Under the pieces are notes generated by a model. It did not search any database, had not been told where the DNA came from, and saw only the letters and a program-made list of their open reading frames with translations. This document shows positions 12,094 through 23,600 of a stretch of DNA of 64,000 bases, piece by piece (position 1 is the first letter of the stretch; each line of letters starts with the position of its first letter). Position numbers and translations under genes: made by a program. Source of the DNA: Mycocentrospora acerina. Its lineage: Eukaryota > Ascomycota > Dothideomycetes > Pleosporales. The stretch is taken from assembly GCA_022701365.1 (NCBI GenBank), contig JAKUHH010000150.1:1-64000 (forward strand), written 5' to 3'.

Positions 12094-13947
12094 ACGTAGT
12101 TTACAAGCGAGTGAGCTGTACAAGCAAGTAAGCTACCCTACTAACTTTGCGCACCTCTACAAACGTATATCTTAATAATGTAATAATGTAATATATAGAT
12201 AATTACAGAGTAGATTAAGTAGTACTCTAGGTATCCTTTTTGCACCTATGTGAGTTATAGCTAGTCTCTCTACACCTTATACAGCGCGCAAAAGCCTAGC
12301 AGCTATAGCTAGATTACTCTCCTCTTTAATGCTCTTTACAAGCAATCTGCTAATTAGCCTCTTATTAAGCAAGTAAATCCTCTCTAGCTCTTTTTATTAA
12401 CACTCCTTGCTTGTGTATATACTTTTTTTTATGCTGTTTACGCGCTAATGCTGCCTTATTAGCTCTCTTAAGGCAGGCAATCTAATTATGTATTAGCTTA
12501 GCAGAGAGCATTATTACCTTAGCCCTCTTCTTTAGCTAGTTAATTGCCTTAATAATTAAGGCTAGTAATAAACTCTTGTGCTGCTAAATGTAATTATGTA
12601 TTAATGTTAATTAAGCCTTAAGCTTACAAATGTTGCTTAGTATATAAGCCTCTTAGAGAGCCTCTGCAAGAGCAGCTAGAGGAGTAGGTGTATAGAGCTG
12701 CATATTAAGCTTTAACAGAACAATGTCTAGCTAGAGAGGCATAAGGCCTGCACCTTAAAAGGCTAAGCAGATATTTGCTAATGTAAATAATTAATTAAAC
12801 ACAGCCTTAAAGGCTAGCAAGAACTTAAGCTTTGTAATATAGTTAATATAGTAGCAGATTAGGCTCTTAACCTTATAGCTGTACGCACGCTTTAATAGTA
12901 AGAAGCAGCTAATATTAAGTAGCTGCAGTAGGTAAGATAAGTAAAGTAGCATCTAGAGCATGTAGATGTTATTCTCCTTGCAAAGCTCTTAAAACTTAAG
13001 TAAGTAGTAGCTCTTATAGCTATTAAGAATAAGCAGGCAATATATACTAACAACATAACTCTTTATATAAGTGTTAAAGTGCTTTAACTACTTAACTCCT
13101 AGCTTATTATTTGTCTAGCTGTTATTACTAACTGCAATTGCCTAGTTACATAGGATATCCTTCTCCTTATACTAAGCAGATAAGTAATACTAGCTAGTAA
13201 AGATAAGGAATAGCAGGACTAACTAGCTAGCAGCGTTAATTGCAGCAATTGCTGTTACCTACTTATAATTACCTAGCTAGATAGCCTTTAGCCTGCCTCT
13301 TCTCTCTAACCCTGTTATAATAAGCTAAGTTATAATCTTGCTTATTATAAAGCCTGCCTTATTAAAGCTATAGATATCCTTATTACAGATACTGTACTTT
13401 GCTTTTATCTCTTCTATAAGCTTAAACTAGCTCTTAATTAGGGCTAGATTCTTGCATAGAGCTTGCTGCCTATTATATGCTTAATTAAAACATGTTGTAA
13501 GACTGTCTGTACACTTAACAAAGTTGCGCAGCTAGTAGACACTAACCTAACTAGCACTGCGCACAGCTAGAAGCTTATTAGCTATATTATGTACAGCTAT
13601 GTATATAGGCAAAAATCTATGTTAGTTAAGGTTAAGTATATAGCTAACTATTACCTGCTCTTCTTGCTAAGTAAGCTTCCTTAAGTTAGGCTAGCAATTG
13701 CATTAGGCAGGTCTACTAGCATGTTAGTAGTAGAGCGTTGCTTAAGAGACTTTAAATGTCCTTGCAGCACATTGCTTAGTCTAGATTTAATTTGTATTAA
13801 GAGCTAATATAGTAAGATTTATATTAGCCTTACAATAGGCGCGTAGAGAAAGAGTTAGTAGAGTTATAATTAATTTAAGTGTAGAGGTGCGCAAAGTTAG
13901 TAGGGTGGCTCACTCGCTTGTACAGCTCACTCGCTTGTAAACTACGT
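12094..13947 (-). mobile_element. Fot1/pogo-type (Tc1/mariner superfamily) transposon, RIP-inactivated
   Basis: A 1,854-bp element with 67-bp terminal inverted repeats (12,094-12,160 and 13,881-13,947) starting ACGTAGTTTACAAGCG and flanked by TA on both sides (12,092-12,093 and 13,948-13,949), the expected pogo target duplication. The ends contain a short direct repeat (ACAAGCGAGTGAGC twice). The minus-strand interior reads as a DDE_1 transposase: a DIYSFNEAGF block (from DIYNFDETGF), then GLERRGRLKAIQPGN, WLKHFNTYIKS, and a LLLKRAYSYKV block followed by PTPLAAL near the C-terminus. Length, ends and order fit Fot1-like elements of plant-associated ascomycetes. In the first DDE block the Asp reads as Asn, a change of the kind RIP makes. 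Confidence 0.9.
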
Positions 13948-13949
13948 TA

Positions 13950-14242
13950 TTGTTTTTGTTAAACATTGTCTGACTTTCTAGAGAAGAGAATGCAGTGATC
14001 AGACAAGCTTTACAGTTAAGACATTTTTCAAAGCATTTTCTAGTTTATAACAGTGTTCATTTTATAATTGTTTCTGCAACAGTTGTTTTCGTTACTTTAC
14101 ATAAAACATTAAATCAAGTTGTTTTTAAGAAGCTGAATCTACTTTAAACTAGAACTAGGCTTCTGTATCACAACACACTAAATTACTAATAGTTGCAATA
14201 TTATGCTCTGGATGACTAACATATCAAAATTACTGCTACCAA
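13950..14242. other. AT-rich spacer before the VOC gene island
   Basis: About 290 bp. Composition changes to balanced at about 14,230, immediately at the 3' end of the VOC gene. Nothing else was recognised. Confidence 0.6.
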
Positions 14243-14815
14243 CTATCCAGAATTTGCCAGCTGAGCCACCCAGTCACCTGTCATAAGCTCCAACACCGTG
14301 CCCCAGGGGTCTTGAAGGTAGGCTGCTGTACGCTGAACTCCTTCTCGATCCACCGCCAAATCTAGTATCTCTCCAATCTGCTTTCCTCCGTTGTCTAGTA
14401 TATTCTGAACCATCTTATCAACGTGTGGTGTCGTAATGCCTATGTGTGTTATACTCCCTCGCACATAGTCAAACCCTTCAGGCGCCTGGTATGGCGGGTC
14501 TACAAACTCAAAAATCTCGACACCAACGCCATTTCCTGCGCTCAAGAATGCTGTCTTCACTTTCTGTAAACTGGATCCGTAGGTGAGGAATATCTGAGCA
14601 TCAGGCGTTAAGGCACGGTCGTTCGTAGTGCTGTTTCTAAGCCGTTTGAAGCCAAGAATGTTGTAATACCATTCGACCGCTACATCGAGATCGGGGACTG
14701 AGATGGCGACATGATTGATTGGGTGGTTGTAGTTGCTTGCAAAGCATGCAGCGACGAAGAATAGAAGAAAGCTGTTGATCTGAAGCTCAGAAGGGTCGTT
14801 AAAATTGCTCTGCAA
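14243..14815 (-). CDS. VOC-superfamily (glyoxalase/bleomycin resistance-like) protein, 5' exon unresolved
   Basis: An open frame for a vicinal-oxygen-chelate metalloenzyme domain. The two beta-alpha-beta-beta-beta modules are visible: INHVAISVPDLDVAVEWYY (first metal His), GVGVEIFEF (Glu), ITHIGITTPHVDKMV (second His) and GTVLELMTGD (final Glu), the standard 2-His/2-Glu set. Glyoxalase-like hydrolases, isomerases and dioxygenases all share this fold, so the substrate is open. The frame has no in-frame ATG upstream of the domain and the listed 5' boundary is only where the frame opens. A likely solution is a tiny first exon with the ATG at 14,895-14,897 and a GTTAGT donor, spliced to an AG inside 14,770-14,810. 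The hydrophobic run LLFFVAACFAS just before the domain is either intron or a signal-like leader. The gene sits alone in a balanced-composition island. Confidence 0.8.
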   Translation of the reverse strand: MQSNFNDPSELQINSFLLFFVAACFASNYNHPINHVAISVPDLDVAVEWYYNILGFKRLRNSTTNDRALTPDAQIFLTYGSSLQKVKTAFLSAGNGVGVEIFEFVDPPYQAPEGFDYVRGSITHIGITTPHVDKMVQNILDNGGKQIGEILDLAVDREGVQRTAAYLQDPWGTVLELMTGDWVAQLANSG

Positions 14816-14897
14816 ATTGCGGTGTTGATAGAAGATAGGAAGATTGTGGAGGATTTGAGGAAGACGCTCAGGATAGGAACTGACTAACAGGAGACAT

Positions 14898-15587
14898 GTC
14901 GAAGAAGTGTATCTTGAAAAGATGAGAGATTGGTCGATATGTTTAATTGTCTTAATTGCCTGGCGTGGATCAACCTCAGTTACTGCTGTCAGCTATTGAG
15001 ATGGATGGCCGCTCACTCGTATGGACCACTAGGAAGAGTCAAAGGTATGGAGTAATAGTCCTGTTTGCAATAATCTTATGCAACTCTGGAATTGTCAGGT
15101 AGCCAGGCTTCAATCTCGTCAGGTAGGCCACAAAGATGCTGTGTGAATAATTATCGAGAAGTTGAGTGGTAATGAGCAAACAGAAACTCACATTATATAC
15201 CCCATTGACCGTTTTTCTTCTCTTTAGACGTGTAAGTACGAATGCGAGCAGGAAAAAATTACCGACAAATTAGGCGGATTCGGAGGCGCAGCCTAATTTA
15301 ATTCTTTTCGAAGGGATTATACGGTATACGATATAACTAAATTCGAAGTCTTACCAGTAAATAGTGTCTTTATGTTCTGAAACTCAGTCTCCCGCACTCA
15401 CAATTGAAACGCGGAATACTATGGTATAGCCTGGATCAATAACGCGCATCCACATCTACAAAGCGGTATATCTTCTATAATAAGAGATGCAGTTTTATAT
15501 ATACTATTAACAGCTAGCCTCTATGCCTTTCTAATAGTACTATTAGGCTAGTAACTAATAAGTCTTCTTAGAGCTAAGGTGTGCTAT
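14898..15587. other. Promoter side of the VOC gene and island edge
   Basis: Balanced composition up to about 15,480, then AT-rich. Probably holds the VOC 5' region. No other gene was seen. Confidence 0.5.
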
Positions 15588-15700
15588 TGGAAAGGGTCGG
15601 CTACACACACAACAACTGTAAGAAGGTAAGCGAACACGTGACACACAAACATAGAAACATCAGAGCAATTAGTATAGACATTCCTTAAGATACTTAATAC
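15588..15700 (+). repeat. Left arm of a long imperfect inverted repeat
   Basis: Starts TGGAAAGGGTCGGC and continues through ACTGTAAGAAGGTAAGCGAA. Its reverse complement occurs at 28,215-28,315, where the corresponding start is TGTAAATGGTTAGC. Similarity is high over the first 60-70 bp, then decays but is still traceable to an AAAAGGCTAGT block. Most differences are transitions. The arms face inward around the 12.6-kb nested transposon block. Confidence 0.7.
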
Positions 15701-16059
15701 TACTATTGACACTTTCTATATCATACTGTGAAAAGGCTAGTCTATAACAGCTATAGAGATTTAGTTATATACTTTATAAATAAGCTAAGTATATAGACAA
15801 GAATCTCTAGATAAGCAGAGTTAATTCTAGTAAAGCAAGAGTCTGTTACTAATCTAATAGTTATTTAGTAGTTTTACTTATTATTCTTTAAAAGCTATAT
15901 AGTTTTTATAAAGAACTGTATCTATTAGTTTTAAAGAGTTAAAAGCTATAAAAGTTATATTAAAGTTTAAAGTATTAATAGATATTATCTATAGAGTTTA
16001 AACTTAAAAGTAAGTCTAAGCTAGATTAGTATTAATTTAGATTAAAGATAATAAGGTCT

Positions 16060-18710
16060 AAGTAAGACTTTTAATTAATTATCTTTATAGGCTAACTTTA
16101 ACTAGCTTAGGTCTTATTCTTATTAGCTAAGGATATAAGCCTTTTTATTATTCTTACCTAAGGTATACTTAATTTAGAAATTAAAAAGGGCTAAAGCTTT
16201 AGACTATTATGCTTATCTAGCATTAAGTACCTTAGTAGTTATAAAATATTCTAAGGCGCAGTAGTTTAAGAAGACTAAGACTTAGGTCTAAATAAAGGTT
16301 AGTTTAGCCTTTTATTTTAAGAAGGCTTAAAAATTAGCAAAAAGTTCTTTATTATTTATTTCTTAATTAAGCTTAGCTCTAGATAAGACCTTACTATAAA
16401 AGGCTAAAAAGTACTATTTCTTATTAAAGTATTTTTATAACAAAACCTTAGTAACTACACTGTCTAATGCATTACTCTTAATTTAGGTGTTAAAATTAGG
16501 CTTAAAATAGCATAAGTTAGGTATAGCTAAGAAGGTAGTCTTAAAGTAATAAAAGGCCTCTTTCTACTTTAAAGTCTATATTAATAGTATTTTAAAGCTA
16601 TCTAATATAATAATGTGTTTTATAATTTAAGAAAAACTAGTAATAATTAACAGTAAAACCTTATAAAGCTTAAAAAGAACTTTATACTTATAATAGTAGT
16701 AGGCTATTCTTAGTTCTTTAAAGCTTCTACCTTTTCTAAGTCTACCTTAATACCTTTATTAGTTAATATATATCTAAGGTACTTTGTATAAGTAATATAG
16801 AACTTACTCTTCTTAATATCTTCTTAAAGACTAGCAGTATACAGTCTTTCTAGTACCTGCTTTATATACTATTTATAAGTAATAAGGTCTTCTAAATAGA
16901 TTAAGATTTTATCTAAGTAGGTAATATAGAAGTTATTTAGAAAGTTAATTAATATGTTATTTATATACTATTAGTAGGTTCTAAGGCTTTTATAGAGGCT
17001 AAAAAGTAGTACTTTATATTTATATATTTTATAATAAGTTTAAAAAGTAGTTTACTATTTATAGTATAGATTTATATAGATATAGTTAAATATAAAATAA
17101 ATGTTAAACTTAGTTAAGATCTTAGCTTTTAATAAGCAGGCTAAGAGCTTATCTTTATAAAGAATTAGTTAGATATCTTTATAAGTAATGTTATTTAGTT
17201 TATAGTAGTCTCTATAAATGCAGAAGTCCTTATTAGCCTTCTAAATATATAAGATAAAGGATATAAAGGGCTTTAACTATGTTTAATCTAGCTTTTTTAT
17301 AGGTTCTCTTAGATATAATATTTAGTAGCTTTTAGCTATTCTATATTCTGTTTATATAGAGAGCTATAACTTTTTAGAAAAGGTGTAGTTAGTATAATCT
17401 TATAGTTATATAGTTAAAAGTCTAAGAGAGCTTATTTAGTAGTCTTGCTAAAGATATTTTAGAAAGTGTAGTTATAAAGTAATAATTAGTCCTATATTAA
17501 GGCTGTATAATTAAAGTTATCTTCTAACTTCTTTATATCTAAAATTTAATTAATTTTATAAAAGCTAGTAAAAAAGAATTTGTTCTTTTAGCATTTTATA
17601 TTAAAATAGATAGTATTAGTAGAAATAAGAGTAATAGAAAAAACAGGTTTAGTAAGAACAGGTTTAAGTAAAAGTTAGATAGGTTTTAGTGTTAGGTCTT
17701 ATATAATAAGAGGCAAGAACTTCTTACTCTTTAAGAGTTAAAACATCTTTTAAATTCTATAAATAGTAGTAGTTATATTATACTTTTTCTAATAGTCTTC
17801 TTATTCTTATAGATTATCTTATTATATAATATCTAAGGCAATAGTTTTAGCAAAAACTATTTAGTTAATAGTTATAAAGAGCAGTAGAGCAGGATTATAC
17901 ATAGCAGGATAGCAGCCTAGCTAGATAATTTAAGAATAATCTGTATTTAACTGTAGCTTAAAACGCTTTATTTATTTAATTCTAATAATATAGTCTTATA
18001 AGCTAAGATCTACTTTTATAAAAAAGCAGTTATATTTCTTTTTTCTATTAATAATTAAGTGTAAGCAAATATACTATAATACTAAAGAGGAAATTAAATC
18101 TTAAAAACTTTAAACTATTACTTAAAATAGTAGCTTTTAGATAAAAGTCTAAAGAGCTAATAAAATAAAAGAAGTAATTATTAAATTTAAGAAAGAATAA
18201 CTTTAAGTACTAGTATTAATTAAGAAGTATAATTAGACTTTAAATCCTTTAGTGAAAAAAATAGAAAAAGAAAAGAAATATAGTCTCTTAAATGAGTTTA
18301 AAAGACTAAGGTTTAATAAGTTATAATAGTTTAGGCCTAAGAAGAGAAGTCCTCTTAGGTGTCTCTATTTCCTATCTAATCCTCTTCTTAGTTAAAGTCT
18401 TCTCTTAATTCTTTAATATCCTTATTAAGGTATTTAAACATAATCTTCTATACTTAAGGTAAAAGACACTTATTTATAAAGTGTCCTAGTTTGCTATAGT
18501 TATAGTAATTACCTAGAGTTAAGTCCCTTGCAATGCCTAGAGTCTTAGATATAGGCTAAAAGGCAGGGAAAGGTTAAGGTTAGATATAGAGGTCTGCTTA
18601 TTAGTATAAGTTATAGTTTATTCTTAGTAGGGACCTTAAAATTAGACATAAATAAAATTAACCTAGTTTATATATTATACAGATTATGCTCTCTATAGTT
18701 AAGACTAAGA
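16060..18710 (-). mobile_element. Gypsy-3, left half: RNase H, reverse transcriptase and zinc-knuckle region
   Basis: Minus strand, heavily RIP-mutated. From right to left: a Gag zinc knuckle at about 18,470-18,530 in which the first two Cys of the CX2CX4HX4C motif read as Tyr while GHFINKC remains; a reverse transcriptase with FYITYLDKILIYLEDL at about 16,850-16,960; and an RNase H region (LAFYSK.LSRAKLN.EINNKELFA, then GKNNKKAYILS) down to about 16,060. Only about 450 bp remain between RNase H and the inverted repeat at 15,588, so integrase and the 3' LTR are missing. The frame continues into 26,072-27,510 across the inserted Gypsy-2. Confidence 0.85.
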
Positions 18711-18715
18711 GATAG
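18711..18715. repeat. Target-site duplication GATAG, left copy
   Basis: GATAG directly precedes the left LTR of Gypsy-2; the same five bases directly follow the right LTR at 26,067-26,071. Confidence 0.9.
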
Positions 18716-19098
18716 TGTAAGGGGCTAGGCCCTGAGGGCTGTAGCTAGGTATAAACTTAAATAAATTAATAGCTATAATAACTTGCTTGTACCTATCTAT
18801 TTATACCTGTTTAGGTGTTCTATGTTTTATTAGATTATATCTGTATGTTGTCTGTAAGGTATCTAGAGCTACTAGGTGTGCTAGGGTAGTCTTAGGGGAG
18901 GTTTAGGTTCCTTGTTAGTATATGCAAGGTATCTAGAAAGTTTCTGTGCCTTATCTGCAAGGTATCTAGTATTGCTAGTTATGCTTTAGGATAGGTTCTA
19001 GCTTAGTAAGTCTAGGTGTCTTAGCAACTAGGTGTTTGTTAGCTGTTTGTTAGATTAAGGTTTATACTAAGACTCTTAACTAGGTGTAGCTTATTATA
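18716..19098 (-). repeat. Gypsy-2 3' LTR (left)
   Basis: 383 bp. Begins TGTAAGGGGCTAGG and ends ATTATA where the other LTR keeps ATTACA. The phrase AAGGTATCTAG recurs several times inside it. It matches 25,684-26,066 along its whole length without gaps, and most differences are transitions. Confidence 0.93.
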
Positions 19099-19109
19099 TA
19101 ATCCTTTTG

Positions 19110-20620
19110 CTTAGCTAACTGCCTTGCACACAAAACCTTTATAGCTTATTAAAGCTACCTTTAGTAACTGCTTTTATTAATTTTTCTGCATAATCTTCTA
19201 TTTTTATGTGCTGCTTGCCTTTAATTACTCTTGCTGCCTACTTTAGCTCTTTCTATTGTTTGTTTAGTGTTTTTCTAGCTCTTACTACCTCCTGCCTCTC
19301 TCTGCTACTTATCTCTGCTATGCTGCCTTGCAAAACCTATGCGTTAGCTAAAGAGAGCTGCAAGTAGCTTTATTTAAGCTCCCTCTTTGTTATAGTTTCT
19401 GCCTTATTATCTGTTTCTACAGCTAAGAAGGCCCTTATTAAAGCAAAGTATTATGCTGCTACTAAGTTAGACGCCTATAAAGAGTCCCCTTCCCTTGCCC
19501 TTACTATATCTAAGAGGCGTTATACTGCAGTAAGTATTGCTCTTATGCCTTTGTTTACTGTTTATTATATTAATTATATTGTTTTTAGTCTACTCCCTAG
19601 GTTAAGGTTAATCTCTCTGCCTGCCTTTCCTCTTAGTTTACTGCAAAAGAGACTGCTGCTGCTGTTACTAAGCTCTGCCTATTATGCTTAATATATGTGC
19701 TTAAGTATAATAGTACTACTAAGTTTGCTTATATTGTAGGTTCTAAGGCTTATATGCGTTACTAGACTACTAAATGTAGTTATGTTTTAGTAAGTTTCTA
19801 TGCATCTCCCTCTTATTTTCTTAGTTAATACTTAGTGTTTCTAGGTTCCTTTAGCCCTCTGCTTCTGTGCCTACTCTTTAGTAGAGATCTCTAACTGTGT
19901 TTTCTATAGTAATAACTATATTCTGCTTATCTTTAATAAGATACATGCTAAGCTCTGCCTTTTCCTCTAAGCTGCCCTTAAGGCCTACAGCAGTAAGGAC
20001 AAGTAGAGTAGTATAACTAGTAGTAATGCAGAGACAGATAAGGTCTTCTATTCCTGTGTCCTTTCTGCTAAGGCTACTGCTACTACTGCTTATTTAGCTA
20101 TAATTATGTCTTAGCTAGAGTTATTGTAAGAGTTACTTTCTTAGCATAAGTATATTGCTTATAGCATAGTATGTCCTCCTTTTTCTATATATTTTTCTCT
20201 TTCTAACCTTTTTTTTTATTTTAGCTTTATAATCTTAGTGCTAGTATTGTCTAGAGGTTTAAGTATTATATGTATAAACTTATTTACAGTGTAGCTCCCT
20301 TTAGTCTTTTATCTAGTCCTCTTCCTCCTGCAACTCTTAGTGCCTCCTTTGTAGTTTCTTTTCCTGCTACTGCCCCTTTAACCCCTTTTAGGGCCTGCAC
20401 TCCTCCTCCCTTAAGTTCTACTCCTTCTTATCTTGCTAGGGCTATATCTGCTAATGCTGCTACTTTATATTTGCAGTCTACGCATACTTAGGTTTGTTCC
20501 TTTTCTAGTAGTAATAGTAGTGTTAGTTCTGTTATTGTCCCCTCTAAGTCCTAGTAGACTGCTCTTAATATTAACTGTAGTAAGAGGTTAAGTCTTAATA
20601 AGATTCTTCTTACTAGTTAA
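19110..20620 (+). other. Antisense coding-like region between pol and 3' LTR of Gypsy-2
   Basis: This segment is richer in G and C than the pol region and reads best on the plus strand, opposite to gag-pol. At about 19,422-19,530 a 36-codon run (AKKALIKAKYYAATKLDAY start, then KESPSLALTISKRRYTA) resembles the N-terminal psq/HTH part of fungal transposase-like proteins. It ends at a consensus GTAAGT donor, with a TTTTTAG acceptor about 59 bp later. A second possible donor (AGTAAG) and acceptor follow near 19,790-19,830. Further on, 20,270-20,491 is a 73-codon frame rich in Ser, Pro and Thr. Most internal stops are TAG, which CAG would give after RIP. Function unknown; it could be a captured gene or an antisense accessory gene. 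Confidence 0.45.
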
Positions 20621-23600
20621 GTTTTCTTTAAGGTGCTTATAATTATAAGTTATGTATTTTCTTCTCTTTTTATATAGTAATAACAGTAATAATTCTTCCC
20701 TTTCTTTTTTTTTAGTATTATTAAGGCTCTATTAGGGTTCCCTGCTAGAATCCTAGTAGTAAAATGCTTTAGCTGTTTTTTTCTTCTCTTATAAATTCTT
20801 CTTATTAGTCTAACACCTTATTATCCTATAAGGTCTTAGCAGGTTCTTAGGTTGTTATTATATAGCCTACTTATTTAATAAGGTATTGCAGTCTAAAGCC
20901 TCTTCTTATTCTTTTCTTTCTTTCTTTTATAATTTCTTCTACTGCTTATTCTTTATATAGTTCTCTATCTTCTTTTAATGTAATAGCATTTAGTTAGGAG
21001 TTATCTAAGACTTACCTAGGTAATAGGTCTGTAGCAGCTAGTTAGAGCTAATCTATATAGAAGACTTGGTGTATTCTAAGTAGGGTGTTTATTTTAGCTA
21101 TAAATAGTAAAGGTACTTTAATTACAGAAAACTTTATATTTTTCTAATTAAGCTTCTTGCTTTGTCTGCTATTAGAGAAATATTCTTTATATTATAGCTA
21201 TACCTTGTCTCTTATCTTTAGTACTAGTACTTCTTATTAGTGCTTGTTTAATTAACGTTCCTGTTCTTGTTGTGCTTCTGCTATTTTAGCCTAAACATAG
21301 TTAAACATTTCTTTAAACTTCTTAATTATAGATTTAGCAGTTTTTTCTGTATTAACTAAGTAGCAGTGTCTTTCTTTTACTATATTATCTAGACCCTCCT
21401 GTATAGGATCTACGTTGTATTTATGTTAAAGGAAAAACAGGCTTACTCCTGTTAATATAGCATTCTGCCTGTTTATAGCTATTTATGCTATAAGGCACTT
21501 TAGTGCCTAATCTAACTATGCTTATTCTATAAAGGCTTATAGGTAGGTTTCTACTACACTATTTATTTATTCTGTTAAACTATTAGTCTGCAGGTAGTGT
21601 GCTGTTAATAGTTATCTGTTAATAGTTATCTGTTAATTCCTAGTCTTAAGCATACTGTTGTCTATAGTTTGCTAATAAACTGCCTGCTGCAGTCTAATAC
21701 TATTATGTCTAGTAGCTAGTAGTACACTACTATTCTCTTAATAAAGGCTTCTACTATTGTTTTAGTTTCTATATTAGCTAGGGGAATTAGGACTACGCTC
21801 TTGCTTAACCTGTCTATTACTACTATTAAGTGCCTCTTTCTATTACTTATTAGTAAGTCTACTATAAAATTAATTAATAGTTCTTTCTATATTTAGTCTA
21901 GCAGGGGTAAAGGTTTAAGTAATCCTCTTTTTAGTTCCTGCTACAGCTTAGTTTGCCTGCAAATGTTACAGTTGCAGATAAATCTTCTAACACTATTTAA
22001 TATTCCTAGCTAAAATAGTGTTCTAGCTAATATAGTATATGTATTTTCTTGTCTTAGGTGCCTTGCTACTAGTAAGTTATAGTTGTCCCCTATAAGTTTA
22101 GTGCATAATTTATCTAATTTAGGTACCTATTTCTGTCTTTAGTAATACAGGAGCCCTTAGTTATCTATTAAATATTCTGCTAAAGAGGCTTTTATATTAA
22201 GGTTAAGTAGGAACTTCTTCTGCCTTATAGTTACTGCGTTTCTTGCACTCTAGTATTGCTTATCTAACACTATAGCGTTGTCTTATAATTATTGCATTAT
22301 GTCTGCATTGTCTTAGATCTCTGTTAGTTATTATACTAGATAAGCCTAGAGTGCTGTGTTCTAGAAATTAAGTATAGCACCTGCTTTATTTTTTCTATTT
22401 AGTATCTATAAGTTTACTGCTAGTTGTAGCATTTAAAAGAACCTTAATTTCCTTCTTTTATTATTACTATTAGTAGGAATATCTTCCTCCTTACACAAGA
22501 GTGCATTAGCTTAGCTATTAACTTTGCCTAGTTAGTAGATAAAGGTTAGGTTAAATTAGCTTAGTATGCTTAACTACTGTATATATCTTTCTAAGAGTAG
22601 TTATGCTGTGCTAAAGTATTCTAGATTCTTATAGTCTGTTATTACTTTAAATAATTCTACTTATTATAGTTCTATTTTTTATTGTTCTAAGCACTTAATA
22701 ACTGCAAGGAGTTCTTTATTATAGATATTATAGTTTACTTCTGTAACTAAGTTTTTTAAAGAGAAGTAGGCTACTGTTTATAGTTAGCTATTTAGGTGCT
22801 GTTAAGATAAAGTCCCTTTTATAGCCTACCTAGAAGCGTTGCATTTAAGGATAGTAGGGAAGCTAAGGTTAAAGTTTGCTACTTAAGGTTCTTTTGTAAA
22901 TTCCTTTTTTAAAGTGTTAAAGGCAAGTTATTGTTCTGTCTTTTATATAAATTCTGTTCCTTTCTTTATAAGTTTTATTAAGGGTAATACTATACTAGAG
23001 AAATTGCTTATAAATTATTAGTAAAAGTTAGTAAATCTAATAAAACTCCTTATCTCTTTAACTGTCCTTGGGGATTCCTATAATGTTATTGCTTAAACCT
23101 TAGCTAGGTCTATACTTATTCCTTTTCCTACTTTTATAATAAACCTTAGGTACTTTATTTCTATTACACTAAACTTGCTTTTGTCTACATCTAAGTAGAG
23201 TCTAGTATTGCCTAGTTTCTTTATTATTTATATTACTTTTTCTTTATAGTCTTTTCTTAATCTGTCTAAGTATATAAGTATATTGTTAATAAAGGCTGCG
23301 CAAGAGTTATTAAGGTAATCCTTAAGTACCTAGTTTATATATCTTTAGAATGTGCTTAGGGCGTTTGCTAGGCTAAAAGGGGTTACTAGCTACTTATATA
23401 GTCTAAATCTAGTGCAGAAGGCTGTTTTCTATTTATTGCCTTCTGCTATTTATATTTTATAGAATGCTTAGATAATGTTAACTTTAGTAAACTATTATGC
23501 TTTTAATATCTAAGATAATATTTTATAGATAAGAGGCAAGGGGTATCTGTCTTTAACTTATATAGCATTAAGGGCCTTATAGTCTACGCAAAAGTGTAAT

